This document shows, in pieces, positions 37,291-44,970 of a stretch of DNA of 51,230 nucleotides. The position numbers were made by a program, and so were the translations under genes. A model generated the notes under the pieces. It made no database searches, was not told where the DNA came from, and was given only the letters and a program-made list of their open reading frames with translations. Origin of the DNA: Salidesulfovibrio brasiliensis JCM 12178 (GTDB lineage Bacteria; Desulfobacterota; Desulfovibrionia; Desulfovibrionales; Desulfovibrionaceae). The DNA lies in NCBI RefSeq assembly GCF_001311825.1, contig NZ_BBCB01000014.1:1-51230 (forward strand), written 5' to 3'. Each line of letters begins with the position of its first letter. The first letter of the stretch is position 1.

Positions 37291-37607
37291 ATGTGGAACG
37301 AACCTTCACCGGAACAGCTTGATGCTATCCCGCGCCTGTATGAAACCGAGACTATCCCACTCGAAAACAAGCTCATACACCTGCATTTCTTTATCGGCGG
37401 GTGTGACTGGTACGCTGTCGAATTCGACGGCGAGGATACCTTCTTCGGATACGCCATCCTCAACAGGGATTGGCAGAACGCCGAATGGGGGTACTTCTCC
37501 CTCTCTGAACTCAAAGCCATCACCGTGGCTGGGTCGAAGTCGATTGCGAAACGCACTGGACGACAAAGCCCGCCAGTCAGGTTCCCGAAATTCAGAGGGT
37601 TTCATGA
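37291..37607 (+). pseudogene. DUF2958 protein, apparent -1 frameshift near 37532
   Basis: ATG 37291 has AAGGAGG eight bases upstream. Residues from IPLENKLIHLHFFIGGCDWY through FFGYAILNRDWQNAEWGYFS match DUF2958. After about 37530 the family-like ending (WVEVDCETHWTTKPASQVPE) reads in another frame and stops at 37607, overlapping the next start in ATGA; one extra base is needed. As read, the first frame drifts to 37650 into the next gene. DUF2958 proteins occur on plasmids and integrative elements; function unknown. Confidence 0.75.
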
Positions 37608-37816
37608 TGAATCAACACGACATGGAAGACCTTCTGGTAAGCCTTTTTGACCCGCTGCTTACCGTTGCCGAGAAAACCGATCTGCTCAGGGAGCACCCGG
37701 TGGACTTCACTTGGTGTTTGAGTGACATCGACGGTCCGGTCGTCATGGATGGCGTGGAGGTTGTTTTCAAGTCCGGTGAGGCCTTCCGGTTGATCATTAT
37801 TCCCGGAGGCGACTGA
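37604..37816 (+). CDS. Small island hypothetical protein
   Basis: 70 residues, acidic. ATG 37604 overlaps the corrected DUF2958 stop and has AGAGGG upstream. Helical N-terminus (MEDLLVSLFDPLLTVAEKTD) then beta-like segments (GPVVMDGVEVVFKSGEAFRL). No family recognised. The coupled start supports it as real. Confidence 0.6.
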   Translation: MMNQHDMEDLLVSLFDPLLTVAEKTDLLREHPVDFTWCLSDIDGPVVMDGVEVVFKSGEAFRLIIIPGGD

Positions 37817-37930
37817 AATGCGCCAGATTTGCGCCCTAAAGCTTTGCGGGCTCGTTTGGCTGGTCGAGCCGACACTGCGGCTGAAAAACGCGCTGAACCC
37901 GCAAAAGAGCGCGAATTTCCAGATATCGTG

Positions 37931-38344
37931 ATGAGCATGACGGCCATGAAACGTGTCCTTCAAGAAGATGCCACCGGATGCGGTCTTGCGTGTGTGGCGA
38001 TGGTGGCGGGGAAAACCTACCCTGAGGTCCGAAAGCTTACGTTGGAATATCTGGGATTTGACCCGGATGGCCCATTCTACACAACTCTAGAAGACCTCCG
38101 CTACTTGCTCGATTGGTACGGCTACAAGGTACTGCGCTGGACACCGTTCAAAACCTATGAATCGCCAAGCCCCATCAGCATTTTGGAGGTGAAGCGAACC
38201 GGGCTGCACACTCACTGGGTCCTGCTCGTGAAATGCGGCCTCGACATGTACGTTCTCGACCCATCGATGAACGTGAAAACAGAGCGACGGCGCGACTGGC
38301 ACAGGCTGCGCCCGATCAGCTACGCGAATATCATCAAAGCGTAG
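37931..38344 (+). CDS. C39-like cysteine peptidase-fold protein
   Basis: 137 residues from ATG 37931. QEDATGCGLACVAMVAGKTY is the peptidase C39 N-terminal signature with the candidate nucleophile Cys; a His in LHTHWVLLVKC and Asp in MYVLDPSM complete a plausible triad. C39 domains in bacteriocin exporters cleave double-glycine leaders; stand-alone forms have unclear roles. The frame is open upstream to TTG 37829, giving a charged Ala/Arg/Glu extension of doubtful reality. No transporter or leader peptide seen nearby. Confidence 0.65.
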   Translation: MSMTAMKRVLQEDATGCGLACVAMVAGKTYPEVRKLTLEYLGFDPDGPFYTTLEDLRYLLDWYGYKVLRWTPFKTYESPSPISILEVKRTGLHTHWVLLVKCGLDMYVLDPSMNVKTERRRDWHRLRPISYANIIKA

Positions 38345-38377
38345 GTCTTTCCTATCAAAATTTCCCGAGGAGGGGAT

Positions 38378-39397
38378 ATGAATCATCCCGATTTTGGCTA
38401 TGGGAGGCTTCGTCGTGTCCAAAATTGGCTACATGGAAATGAGGCAGCCTTCGGCCTGATAAAGCGCAACCCGCTTGCGCTGGACCTTGCTGAAAACAAT
38501 CCGGTCTTGCTGTGGCTGCTCGCCAACGCCATTGAGACACGCGTGATCTTGATGAAGACCGCGAGAAAACTTGTTCTAAGAAAGCAAGCAGTCATATTGC
38601 GAAAGCTCTACCCTGAAAACCGAGCGATCTCCTTGAACCTTATTCGGAAGATTCAACCGGAAGGATACAACCTCACGGAATACGAGGACTTGGAATGGGT
38701 TTTGCGGCATGAATCCGTCACCCGGAGCCTGCTGCACTGCAAGCAAATCTACCTGCGCACGCTGTCATTTTTCGTGCCCTTTGCGCCACTGCTGAGGGTG
38801 GAGGTTATCCGCAGGCTTCTCGAAACGCCCTTGGTCGATTCGGCCCACTGTGAGCAGGTGCGGCGAGTTGCCTTGAGAGGTTGTGTAAGTGCTTATGCCA
38901 TCGACCACGACGACCCTTGGGGGGCGATGAGTCGGTGCTCTACTTTGAAGGAACTCAACTGCTTGGTTGACCGCTGGATGCGGACTCCCCAGGCTGTTGT
39001 AAGCGTTGCGGACGAATGGGTATCTGCGGGGTCGACCATTTTGGGAGTTTTCCCGCCACTTGCTCCGGGAACCCCAGACATTGAGCCAATTATCAGCATG
39101 TGGGGCCTGTTCATCGAAGGCCGAGAAATGCGCCACTGCCTGTTCAACTACGCAGGAAACGTGATGAATGGAAAAGCAACGGCCTACCGTGTGCTGAAGC
39201 CCCAGCGCGACACGCTCCTGATAGCCCGTGGCGAGGGAGAGCTTGAAATCGAGGAATTCAGGCTAGAGGCCAACGCAGAACCTGATGAAGCAAGCTGGCG
39301 GAAGGTCCGGGACTGGCTGGAGCACGTAAACCGCTCAAACCCTATGTGTCTTCAAAAAGAGTCGCCAGCGATACGCCAAGCACGTCTGCCAATCTGA
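38378..39397 (+). CDS. PcfJ-like domain protein
   Basis: 339 residues from ATG 38378 with GAGGAGG upstream. The N-terminal ~230 residues are helical and unrecognised. The C-terminal part holds the PcfJ-type motif: EGREMRHCLFNYAGNVMNGK then ATAYRVLKPQRDTLLIARGE. PcfJ-like proteins are common on plasmids, conjugative elements and prophages; function unknown. The 3' end overlaps the convergent XRE gene by 56 bases, so each transcript is antisense to the other there. Confidence 0.75.
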   Translation: MNHPDFGYGRLRRVQNWLHGNEAAFGLIKRNPLALDLAENNPVLLWLLANAIETRVILMKTARKLVLRKQAVILRKLYPENRAISLNLIRKIQPEGYNLTEYEDLEWVLRHESVTRSLLHCKQIYLRTLSFFVPFAPLLRVEVIRRLLETPLVDSAHCEQVRRVALRGCVSAYAIDHDDPWGAMSRCSTLKELNCLVDRWMRTPQAVVSVADEWVSAGSTILGVFPPLAPGTPDIEPIISMWGLFIEGREMRHCLFNYAGNVMNGKATAYRVLKPQRDTLLIARGEGELEIEEFRLEANAEPDEASWRKVRDWLEHVNRSNPMCLQKESPAIRQARLPI

Positions 39398-39590
39398 TCA
39401 AAATGGTCAGGGAGATGTTCTGCTGCCCGCGTTCGATGGTGCTGATGTACGTCCGATGGACATGGGCCAGTTCTGCTAGCTTCTCTTGCGACAAGCTTGA
39501 AGCCTCGCGCAATTGGCGGACCCGGAGGCCCATTTTCTTCATGATCTCCTGCTCGTGAGCAGAATACCTGTGTGAATTGTTGGTCGGCAC
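39342..39590 (-). CDS. XRE-family HTH regulator
   Basis: 82 residues, almost entirely the HTH domain: LRVRQLREASSLSQEKLAEL, then AHVHRTYISTIERGQQNISL and LADVLGVSLATLFEDT. GTG 39590 is chosen because AAGGAG lies five bases upstream. A cluster of TCTAC/GTAGA repeats about 40-70 bases upstream (39627-39659) is a likely operator, so it probably represses itself and perhaps the divergent membrane-protein/lipoprotein pair at 39756. Confidence 0.85.
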   Translation of the reverse strand: MPTNNSHRYSAHEQEIMKKMGLRVRQLREASSLSQEKLAELAHVHRTYISTIERGQQNISLTILIRLADVLGVSLATLFEDT

Positions 39591-39620
39591 TGGAACTCCT
39601 TCTTCAGGAATTCACAGTGC

Positions 39621-39660
39621 TTGACTTGTAGAATATATATCTACAGAATATCTTCTACAC
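39621..39660. promoter_or_regulatory. Operator-like repeats between the XRE and membrane-protein genes
   Basis: TGTAGA (39627-39632) and TCTACA (39640-39645) form one palindrome, and a third TCTACA lies at 39654-39659. A plus-strand TTGACT at 39621 overlaps this cluster. Good candidate binding site for the adjacent XRE protein. Confidence 0.5.
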
Positions 39661-39755
39661 GATAAGAAATGAGCCTTATTCGCTGCCCATCTTCATGGCG
39701 GTGTTGTGGAGGCTGAAATAAGCACGTCCGATGACACGGACAAAAAGGAGGAAGC

Positions 39756-40043
39756 ATGACCCAGGCTAAGGAGAAAAATGGATTTAGCTGGATGGGGTTG
39801 CTGTTCGGCGGCGCATACTACGCCGGTTACGGTCAGTTGGTTAAAGGTCTGATCATGGGGGCAATAACAGGTATCTTCTTGCTGCCGGGCATTTTCGTCC
39901 ACCTCTATGCTGGCATCAAGGGCAAGAAAGACCTCCCGGTCGGCCAGCAGCCCTTCTCTTGGGGCAAGGCGATCATTGCGGCACTGGTCCCGGGCATTGT
40001 TTATGCCTTCCTGCTCGCAATTCTCGGTTCAATCGTCAGCTAA
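39756..40043 (+). CDS. Small membrane protein
   Basis: 95 residues with AAAGGAGGAAGC before ATG 39756. A Gly/Tyr-rich segment (LLFGGAYYAGYGQLVKG), a hydrophobic segment (LIMGAITGIFLLPGIFVHLY) and a C-terminal one (AIIAALVPGIVYAFLLAILG) indicate two or three membrane passes with a Lys-rich loop. It resembles small inner-membrane proteins of the DUF2628 type, but not securely. Followed after 15 bases by a lipoprotein gene, so the pair may form an envelope unit. Confidence 0.65.
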   Translation: MTQAKEKNGFSWMGLLFGGAYYAGYGQLVKGLIMGAITGIFLLPGIFVHLYAGIKGKKDLPVGQQPFSWGKAIIAALVPGIVYAFLLAILGSIVS

Positions 40044-40058
40044 TTGGAGATGTTCATC

Positions 40059-40634
40059 ATGAATAGGTTGTATTTCAAACGGATTTGCCTGCTGCTTTCC
40101 CTGCTTCTCGTGCTGGTGGCTGGCTGCACCGGAAGTGATATTGATGTGGTCAAAAACGGAGTGATGCGTGGCTACCAAACCACCACTGTCGGCGCGGCCT
40201 TTGATGCCAGTTTCGACAACCCTCAATGGTCTGAGTTTGAAGGAGAGAAGGGTGAAAGGGTCGTGGAATTTACGGGCAAAATCCGAAAAGATGTTCTTTT
40301 GGACTTGATCGGCAATGTTGTTAATGAGCCGAGCATCCAGAACAGCTATGCTAAAAACGTTCTCTCTGAATCAGAATATCAGCAGTTCTACGAGGGTGCA
40401 TCTGGAGAAGGAACGACTCCAACTGACGAGGTCTACAAGGTTCTGTTCAACATCGCGTTAGACAAGGTCTGTAAAAATGATGCGGTCTTCCAATGGATTG
40501 TCACTCCAGACGGAAAAGGGTTCTCGCTGAGTTACGTTGACAATAATGCGTGGGGTCCGGGCGTTGCCGAATACGGAGCTAGCAAGAAGCTATTCTATAG
40601 AGACCATGCCATACTCGACGCTGTCTACAACTAG
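40059..40634 (+). CDS. Lipoprotein of unknown function
   Basis: 191 residues. ATG 40059 (GGAG nine bases upstream) puts the signal at the N-terminus: basic RLYFKR, hydrophobic LLLSLLLVLV, lipobox VAGC. The mature part starts with a segment often seen in small secreted lipoproteins (VKNGVMRGYQTTTVGAAFDA) with a short beta-strand character (VVEFTGKIRKD). Possibly exported with or anchored near the preceding membrane protein. No named family assigned. Confidence 0.7.
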   Translation: MNRLYFKRICLLLSLLLVLVAGCTGSDIDVVKNGVMRGYQTTTVGAAFDASFDNPQWSEFEGEKGERVVEFTGKIRKDVLLDLIGNVVNEPSIQNSYAKNVLSESEYQQFYEGASGEGTTPTDEVYKVLFNIALDKVCKNDAVFQWIVTPDGKGFSLSYVDNNAWGPGVAEYGASKKLFYRDHAILDAVYN

Positions 40635-40669
40635 CTGAAACTAGGCAAAATGGTCCATGAAGAAAACAT

Positions 40670-40701
40670 AACAGGGGGAGGGCAGATGTCCTTCCCCTGT
40701 T
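40670..40701. terminator. Bidirectional terminator
   Basis: AACAGGGG (40670-40677) pairs with CCCCTGTT (40694-40701), with T-rich sequence on both outer sides in each reading direction. It separates the plus-strand lipoprotein from the minus-strand small gene. Confidence 0.6.
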
Positions 40702-40718
40702 ACCTTTTCCTACGGCGC

Positions 40719-40922
40719 CTACTTAATGGGCTTTGCTGTTCCTTTCTTCCAACTTTGAGCGGCCTTCCCGGATGCCACCAGCATACGCTTGCGGAAGCCT
40801 TTCATGCATGAGGCATCCCGCAGGTACTGACTTGAATTATGGACCAATTCCTTGGTCTCTCGATATTCCGCCTGAAAGCATTGGTCATACCCGCTATCAT
40901 CAAGTGTTTTATACCTATCAAT
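40719..40922 (-). CDS. Small basic protein, start unclear
   Basis: The minus-strand frame reads KTLDDSGYDQCFQAEYRETK, then ELVHNSSQYLRDASCMKGFR and VASGKAAQSWKKGTAKPIK to TAG at 40719-40721, plausible protein of at most 67 residues. No ATG, GTG or TTG occurs in the first ~25 codons after the upstream in-frame stop. Either an ATT start at 40922 is used or a base is missing upstream. It converges on the bidirectional terminator, which supports a real gene. No family recognised. Confidence 0.4.
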   Translation of the reverse strand: MDRYKTLDDSGYDQCFQAEYRETKELVHNSSQYLRDASCMKGFRKRMLVASGKAAQSWKKGTAKPIK

Positions 40923-41007
40923 TCACCCAGAAGCACATTCGACCCCGTGAAGCACTTAAACTTAAGCTGAGTGTTTCCAGTCAGTTTTTTCCTGTTAAAA
41001 TCGAAAA

Positions 41008-41166
41008 ATGGAAGCTGACGAGGAGCAGGTATTCCTGGAACTGCAAAACGGCAATATCGTAACCTTCAGCTTCCTCGATGACGGCAGGCTAATGTTTGTC
41101 AGCGAACAGGGAACAGCTACCTGTCCTTTATCCGTGGGCTGTAAGGATGAGGGCCTGAGCCAATGA
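41008..41166 (+). CDS. Very small acidic hypothetical protein
   Basis: 52 residues starting MEADEEQVFLELQNGNIVTF and continuing SFLDDGRLMFVSEQG: short beta strands with two Cys near the end. Codon use is GC-rich like neighbouring island genes. No clear Shine-Dalgarno. It ends 18 bases before the convergent gene. Moderate-to-low support. Confidence 0.4.
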   Translation: MEADEEQVFLELQNGNIVTFSFLDDGRLMFVSEQGTATCPLSVGCKDEGLSQ

Positions 41167-41184
41167 ATCAGCTCAGCCCCTCTT

Positions 41185-42264
41185 TCATCGTATGACCGTC
41201 CAAGGGTTAACTCGCCCCGCAGGGATTAGCTTCAACCCTAGAGCCTTTTCGGCCTGCTTCGCCCACCTTTCGTCATAGCGTACAAGCTCACTACGTATTT
41301 TCCGCATCAGGGGAGCCATCAACGCTGAATCCCGATGGCACTGGTGGGCATTCTTGAGCTTGCGAACTGCTGCCAGCCACTCAACATGGAACGACTCAAT
41401 ACCCCGGCCCCCGTCTAGTTCAGGATAGTGATCCCATTCTTGGGGCAACTGGCTGCTTTTTTGAAAAACACAGAAGCGGAACGTCCCCTCCAAGACATCC
41501 GACATCCGGGGACAGTTTCGAAACCCTTGCAAGAATTTGACTCCGAGCCTTTTCCGTCTAGCGGCCAACTTGCCATTACTGACCACGAACTCCAGCCTGA
41601 CCCTATCCAAATCCTCCATTCGCCAGAAGGGCTGTCCATTGTCTTTGACTCGTTTCAAGGCGTCAGGGCCACGCTCATAGATCTTCACTGCGTTAGGTTC
41701 GCGCCTTGAGTTATTCCAGAAGTACGAGACACTATTTTCGTCGCCTTCGTCATCAATCCCTGTGAAGACTCGTCCAGCGGAGTTGACTGCCCCCGTGTAT
41801 CCGGGGAAGTGGCTGTATCGCCTGAGCAGCCAGTGAACTAGAAGCACATCCACAGCGGTCTTACACATGAAATCAATTGCGTACTCTACAGAGGTCATGT
41901 TCAGAGCTCGTAACCTCTGGCTCAAATCCATCAATGCAGCTGGGCTAGGGCTCACCGCTTCGACCATGGCTCCAGCCTTGCTGGTTTCTGTCCAATAGTA
42001 AATTTTGAACTCTATACCCTGTAGATGGAAGAAAGCCATATACCGGTATCCTGGCCTTCTACTATCCGCACCAAGCTGCCTGAACTTCGGCAGGCGAGAA
42101 CGCAAGAGGTTCACCGGGGCATCTCTCAAAGACATGGTGACTCGATGGATAAGTGGAATCACATCTGTGATTTTCGAGAGAGCTTCCCTAACCAACCCAC
42201 AGTGCCTCCGGGCAGCATTCTGAACTGTCCTGCTTTCGTATTGCAATTTCCAATCTCTATACAA
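41185..42264 (-). CDS. Island hypothetical, faintly replication-initiator-like
   Basis: 359 residues, basic, no membrane segments. Segments such as MTSVEYAIDFMCKTAVDV, VSYFWNNSRREPNAVKIYER and LDRVRLEFVVSNGKLAA recall replication-initiation factors of small plasmids and phages, where a D-x-D strand and an R-x-E-x-x strand recur, but no catalytic Tyr motif is certain. If so it could replicate or nick the excised element. TATA-rich sequence lies just upstream (42300-42340). Start ATG 42264 lacks a strong ribosome site. Family call is tentative. Confidence 0.6.
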   Translation of the reverse strand: MYRDWKLQYESRTVQNAARRHCGLVREALSKITDVIPLIHRVTMSLRDAPVNLLRSRLPKFRQLGADSRRPGYRYMAFFHLQGIEFKIYYWTETSKAGAMVEAVSPSPAALMDLSQRLRALNMTSVEYAIDFMCKTAVDVLLVHWLLRRYSHFPGYTGAVNSAGRVFTGIDDEGDENSVSYFWNNSRREPNAVKIYERGPDALKRVKDNGQPFWRMEDLDRVRLEFVVSNGKLAARRKRLGVKFLQGFRNCPRMSDVLEGTFRFCVFQKSSQLPQEWDHYPELDGGRGIESFHVEWLAAVRKLKNAHQCHRDSALMAPLMRKIRSELVRYDERWAKQAEKALGLKLIPAGRVNPWTVIR

Positions 42265-42336
42265 TGAGCATCTCCATACAACCCAGGGGGGCTACAACTA
42301 GTATATATATGTATATATTTTACTTATAGTATATGA

Positions 42337-43047
42337 CTATTCAGCCTCTTGAAAGTCCGACCGTCGGACTTTTGATGGAACAGGCCCGAACTCCCTAGAG
42401 AGCTTCCGTAGGAGTCTGAAAATAGAATCTATCCAATCATAGTCTTCTTTTGTAGGCTCTTCAGGCCAGTCTAGATCTTTGACCTCACCAACAATCGTGG
42501 TCAGGGACTGCCAGATGTCTTGAATCCCTAGTTGGTATGACAAGCCGTCGTCCTCGTATGATTGGTCTAAATTGGGTTCCCAACTCTCATCGCTGACTTC
42601 TTTTGGTTCAGGGGAGTCTTGTGCACATTGTCTTTTAAAGACAATTTCCTGATAGGTAAATTTCTCTCCGCCCAAAGCTTTGTCGATGATCTCCTCACGA
42701 AGTTCTGCAGGGAAATTTGGCCTGGCCAGAGCATATAGAGCCTTTGCTTCGAACAAAGCGGCGATTTCGGCAGATTTGATATTTCGCGCTACATTTCCGT
42801 AATCGTTGGCTGTTGAATAGCTGAAGGGAAAAAATTCATCGATCGTCGCCTGGAACTCGCCGTGTGAAACAAGCTTTTTCATTTTATTAAGGCGGATTCC
42901 AATATCGATGATACACTCTGCTTTCTTTCCACTCAGGGAAACGATTTCCCTTCTCAACTTAACGTATTCTGGCTCTTCTAACTTCCAACCGCCGGCCTTT
43001 ACTTTTAAGGACTCCAGATCATCCCAATTCTCTTTTCCTCTCGACAT
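42337..43047 (-). CDS. DUF3102-like protein
   Basis: 236 residues with AAGGAGG before ATG 43047. The middle (KAECIIDIGIRLNKMKKLVS, HGEFQATIDEFFPFSYSTAN) matches the DUF3102 pattern: a helix with IG..L...K, HG.F, then FS..TA. Members are found on plasmids and phages and resemble partition/KorB-type helical domains. The acidic C-terminal ~90 residues are unrecognised. It probably shares a transcript with the 41185-42264 gene. Confidence 0.7.
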   Translation of the reverse strand: MSRGKENWDDLESLKVKAGGWKLEEPEYVKLRREIVSLSGKKAECIIDIGIRLNKMKKLVSHGEFQATIDEFFPFSYSTANDYGNVARNIKSAEIAALFEAKALYALARPNFPAELREEIIDKALGGEKFTYQEIVFKRQCAQDSPEPKEVSDESWEPNLDQSYEDDGLSYQLGIQDIWQSLTTIVGEVKDLDWPEEPTKEDYDWIDSIFRLLRKLSREFGPVPSKVRRSDFQEAE

Positions 43048-43291
43048 GAGGCCTCCTTCTTGGAAAACAATTTGGCCTCAACATTATCAACTCATGGCTC
43101 TCGGCAGCAACCGATCAAACAGCTTGAACCAGTTCATCGGATTAATTCAGTTCACCTTGATAAAGCATCATGTCGAAACCCAATGGCACAAGGACTCGCG
43201 AAGCCCCACACACTGCTAGAGTCCGGAACTCAATCTCCCAAAGTAGCCATAGACACTATACTTCATTTTCAAATTGAATTATAGTCGCTTC

Positions 43292-44332
43292 ATGAAACGA
43301 CTTCCCATCATAACTCACAGCCTGTTTGCCGAACTTGTTGATCAATGCAAAGCCGAACCGCTTGATCGAGAACTCTGGCCTTTGAGCGGCAGCATCGTCA
43401 CGGTTCCCGTTGACGGCCAAGACCATTGGTATTTCCAAAAGAGCAGGCGTACGACTCCTGGGAAATATCAGCAGAGGGAATACATCGGCCCCGTAGGCGA
43501 CCCGGAACTGGTCCTCAAGGTGGAAAGATTCGAAGCGGCCAAAGCTGGCTACACAAGCCGGGGCGAGATAATCAGCACCCTCAAGTCATCAGGAGTGGCG
43601 GCCCCGACGGGCAAGCTGGCCAACCTGCTCCTTGGGCTGCACGAAGCGGGAGTGCTTGAAAAAGCCATCCTTGTCGGGACCATTGCCTTCCAAGCCTATG
43701 GCGCGATGCTGGGAGCAAAATTCGGGCAGGCCGCATTCTACACCATGGATGTGGACATGACGCAGGCCGACGCGATTTCTCTTGCGGTTGAGGACTCGCT
43801 CGATGTCCCTTTGCTTGATGTCCTCAAGCAACTCGACGACACATTCAGCGAGGTCCCTGGGATGGACCCCAGAACGCCGCCAGTCTCATACATCAATAAA
43901 GACAAGATTCGCCTTGATGTGCTCATGCCCTTTTCCGGTCCTGCCAGGGGGCCGATTCGTTCAGACAAACTCAAAACGCATGGATACCCCCAACGCTTTC
44001 TTGATTTCCTCGTGGTGAATCCCGTTCAAACCGTCATGCTCGTTGGGGGCGGCGCCTTAACGCATGTGCCATCACCTGCACGGTTTGCCCTGCACAAACT
44101 GATCGTCTCCCAACGCCGTGACTCCATTGAAACAGCCAAACGCCGCAAGGACTTGCTGCAAGCCCAGCAACTTATCGAAATACTCATGGAAGACGATCCT
44201 GACACCTTGTTTGAAGCGTATGAAGACCTCAAGCAACGCGGCCCCAAATGGAATAAATACTGTCAGGGCGGCTTGAACTCGTTGGACAACTCTGTGACCA
44301 AAGAAGCCATACTCTCCTTTTTTGAAGAGTAA
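43292..44332 (+). CDS. GSU2403-family nucleotidyltransferase-fold protein
   Basis: 346 residues from ATG 43292; a TTG at 43274 is less likely. The core AILVGTIAFQAYGAMLGAKF ... FYTMDVDMTQADAISLA matches the NTP_transf_8/GSU2403 type, with a DVD acidic pair where the metal-binding Asp residues sit, and the following KIRLDVLMPF strand supplies a third Asp. It probably transfers a nucleotide to protein or RNA; some relatives of such folds act as toxins. No antitoxin-like partner is evident. Codon use is GC-rich, unlike the AT-rich defence cassette. Confidence 0.8.
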   Translation: MKRLPIITHSLFAELVDQCKAEPLDRELWPLSGSIVTVPVDGQDHWYFQKSRRTTPGKYQQREYIGPVGDPELVLKVERFEAAKAGYTSRGEIISTLKSSGVAAPTGKLANLLLGLHEAGVLEKAILVGTIAFQAYGAMLGAKFGQAAFYTMDVDMTQADAISLAVEDSLDVPLLDVLKQLDDTFSEVPGMDPRTPPVSYINKDKIRLDVLMPFSGPARGPIRSDKLKTHGYPQRFLDFLVVNPVQTVMLVGGGALTHVPSPARFALHKLIVSQRRDSIETAKRRKDLLQAQQLIEILMEDDPDTLFEAYEDLKQRGPKWNKYCQGGLNSLDNSVTKEAILSFFEE

Positions 44333-44600
44333 CGAATATGCAGACTCAATCGCCACTTCAAATGAGGACCGACTGACCAACAATCAGTAAGTCGTGACGC
44401 CAAATTACTCACCACAAAATGCAAGCCTTGCTCAAAGGCTGACATACTTCCCACCCCAAAAACCGCCCCCATCCACCCACCAATTCCCCCCCACTTCTGT
44501 TGACCAATATTCTTGTCCAACCGGACGTCTGGAAGTTTTCAAAGATTCACCTAGGCTCTGAATTACCCAATCCGGGTCAACTTTTAACTAGGAGAATACT

Positions 44601-44729
44601 ATGAAACCCAAGGACAACTCTTCGAACATGCCCAACGCCAACAAAGGCACGAAAGGGACCAACCAGCAGTATGACAAGGCGCAAGGGAACAAGGGAAAGC
44701 AAAAGAATCCCACTTGGAACAAAAAGTAA
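44601..44729 (+). CDS. Tiny basic Asn/Lys-rich protein
   Basis: 42 residues, MKPKDNSSNMPNANKGTKGT and then NQQYDKAQGNKGKQKN, strongly basic and almost without hydrophobic residues; likely disordered. TAGGAG precedes ATG 44601 by eight bases. Followed 30 bases later by an equally small acidic protein. No family recognised. Confidence 0.6.
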   Translation: MKPKDNSSNMPNANKGTKGTNQQYDKAQGNKGKQKNPTWNKK

Positions 44730-44759
44730 TCAATCATCAAATTTGAAGGAGAACATGAG

Positions 44760-44897
44760 ATGGACACTTCCAACATGACCCAAGAAGAACTTGACATTTA
44801 TTCGGACATCAACAACCCCAACAACGATGCTGACATGAATGACTGGGCTGATGCTCACAATCCGAACAACGACGACTATCTCGGCGACAGCGAGTAA
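44760..44897 (+). CDS. Tiny acidic protein with NPNND repeats
   Basis: 45 residues, net strongly negative. Contains an imperfect internal repeat: DINNPNNDADMNDW and DAHNPNNDDYLGD. AAGGAG (44746-44751) lies eight bases before ATG 44760. With the preceding basic protein it makes a charge-complementary pair. Function unknown. Confidence 0.6.
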   Translation: MDTSNMTQEELDIYSDINNPNNDADMNDWADAHNPNNDDYLGDSE

Positions 44898-44914
44898 CTA
44901 CCACTCGCAATAAG

Positions 44915-44952
44915 TGGATGCGGTGTGTATTTATCAGTACGCACCGCATCCA
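44915..44952. promoter_or_regulatory. 15-bp hairpin between the tiny proteins and the ankyrin gene
   Basis: TGGATGCGGTGTGTA (44915-44929) pairs with TACGCACCGCATCCA (44938-44952) with one G-T wobble and an 8-base loop. No T run follows, so it is an atypical terminator, an attenuator, or an RNA processing or binding site. It ends directly before ATG 44953. Confidence 0.6.
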
Positions 44953-44970
44953 ATGAGAAACCGGACGCTT

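Noticed and set aside
44263..44520. 85-codon minus-strand open frame after the nucleotidyltransferase
   Set aside because: Its 5' part lies in poor intergenic sequence, its 3' part is antisense to the nucleotidyltransferase end, and it has no start signal.
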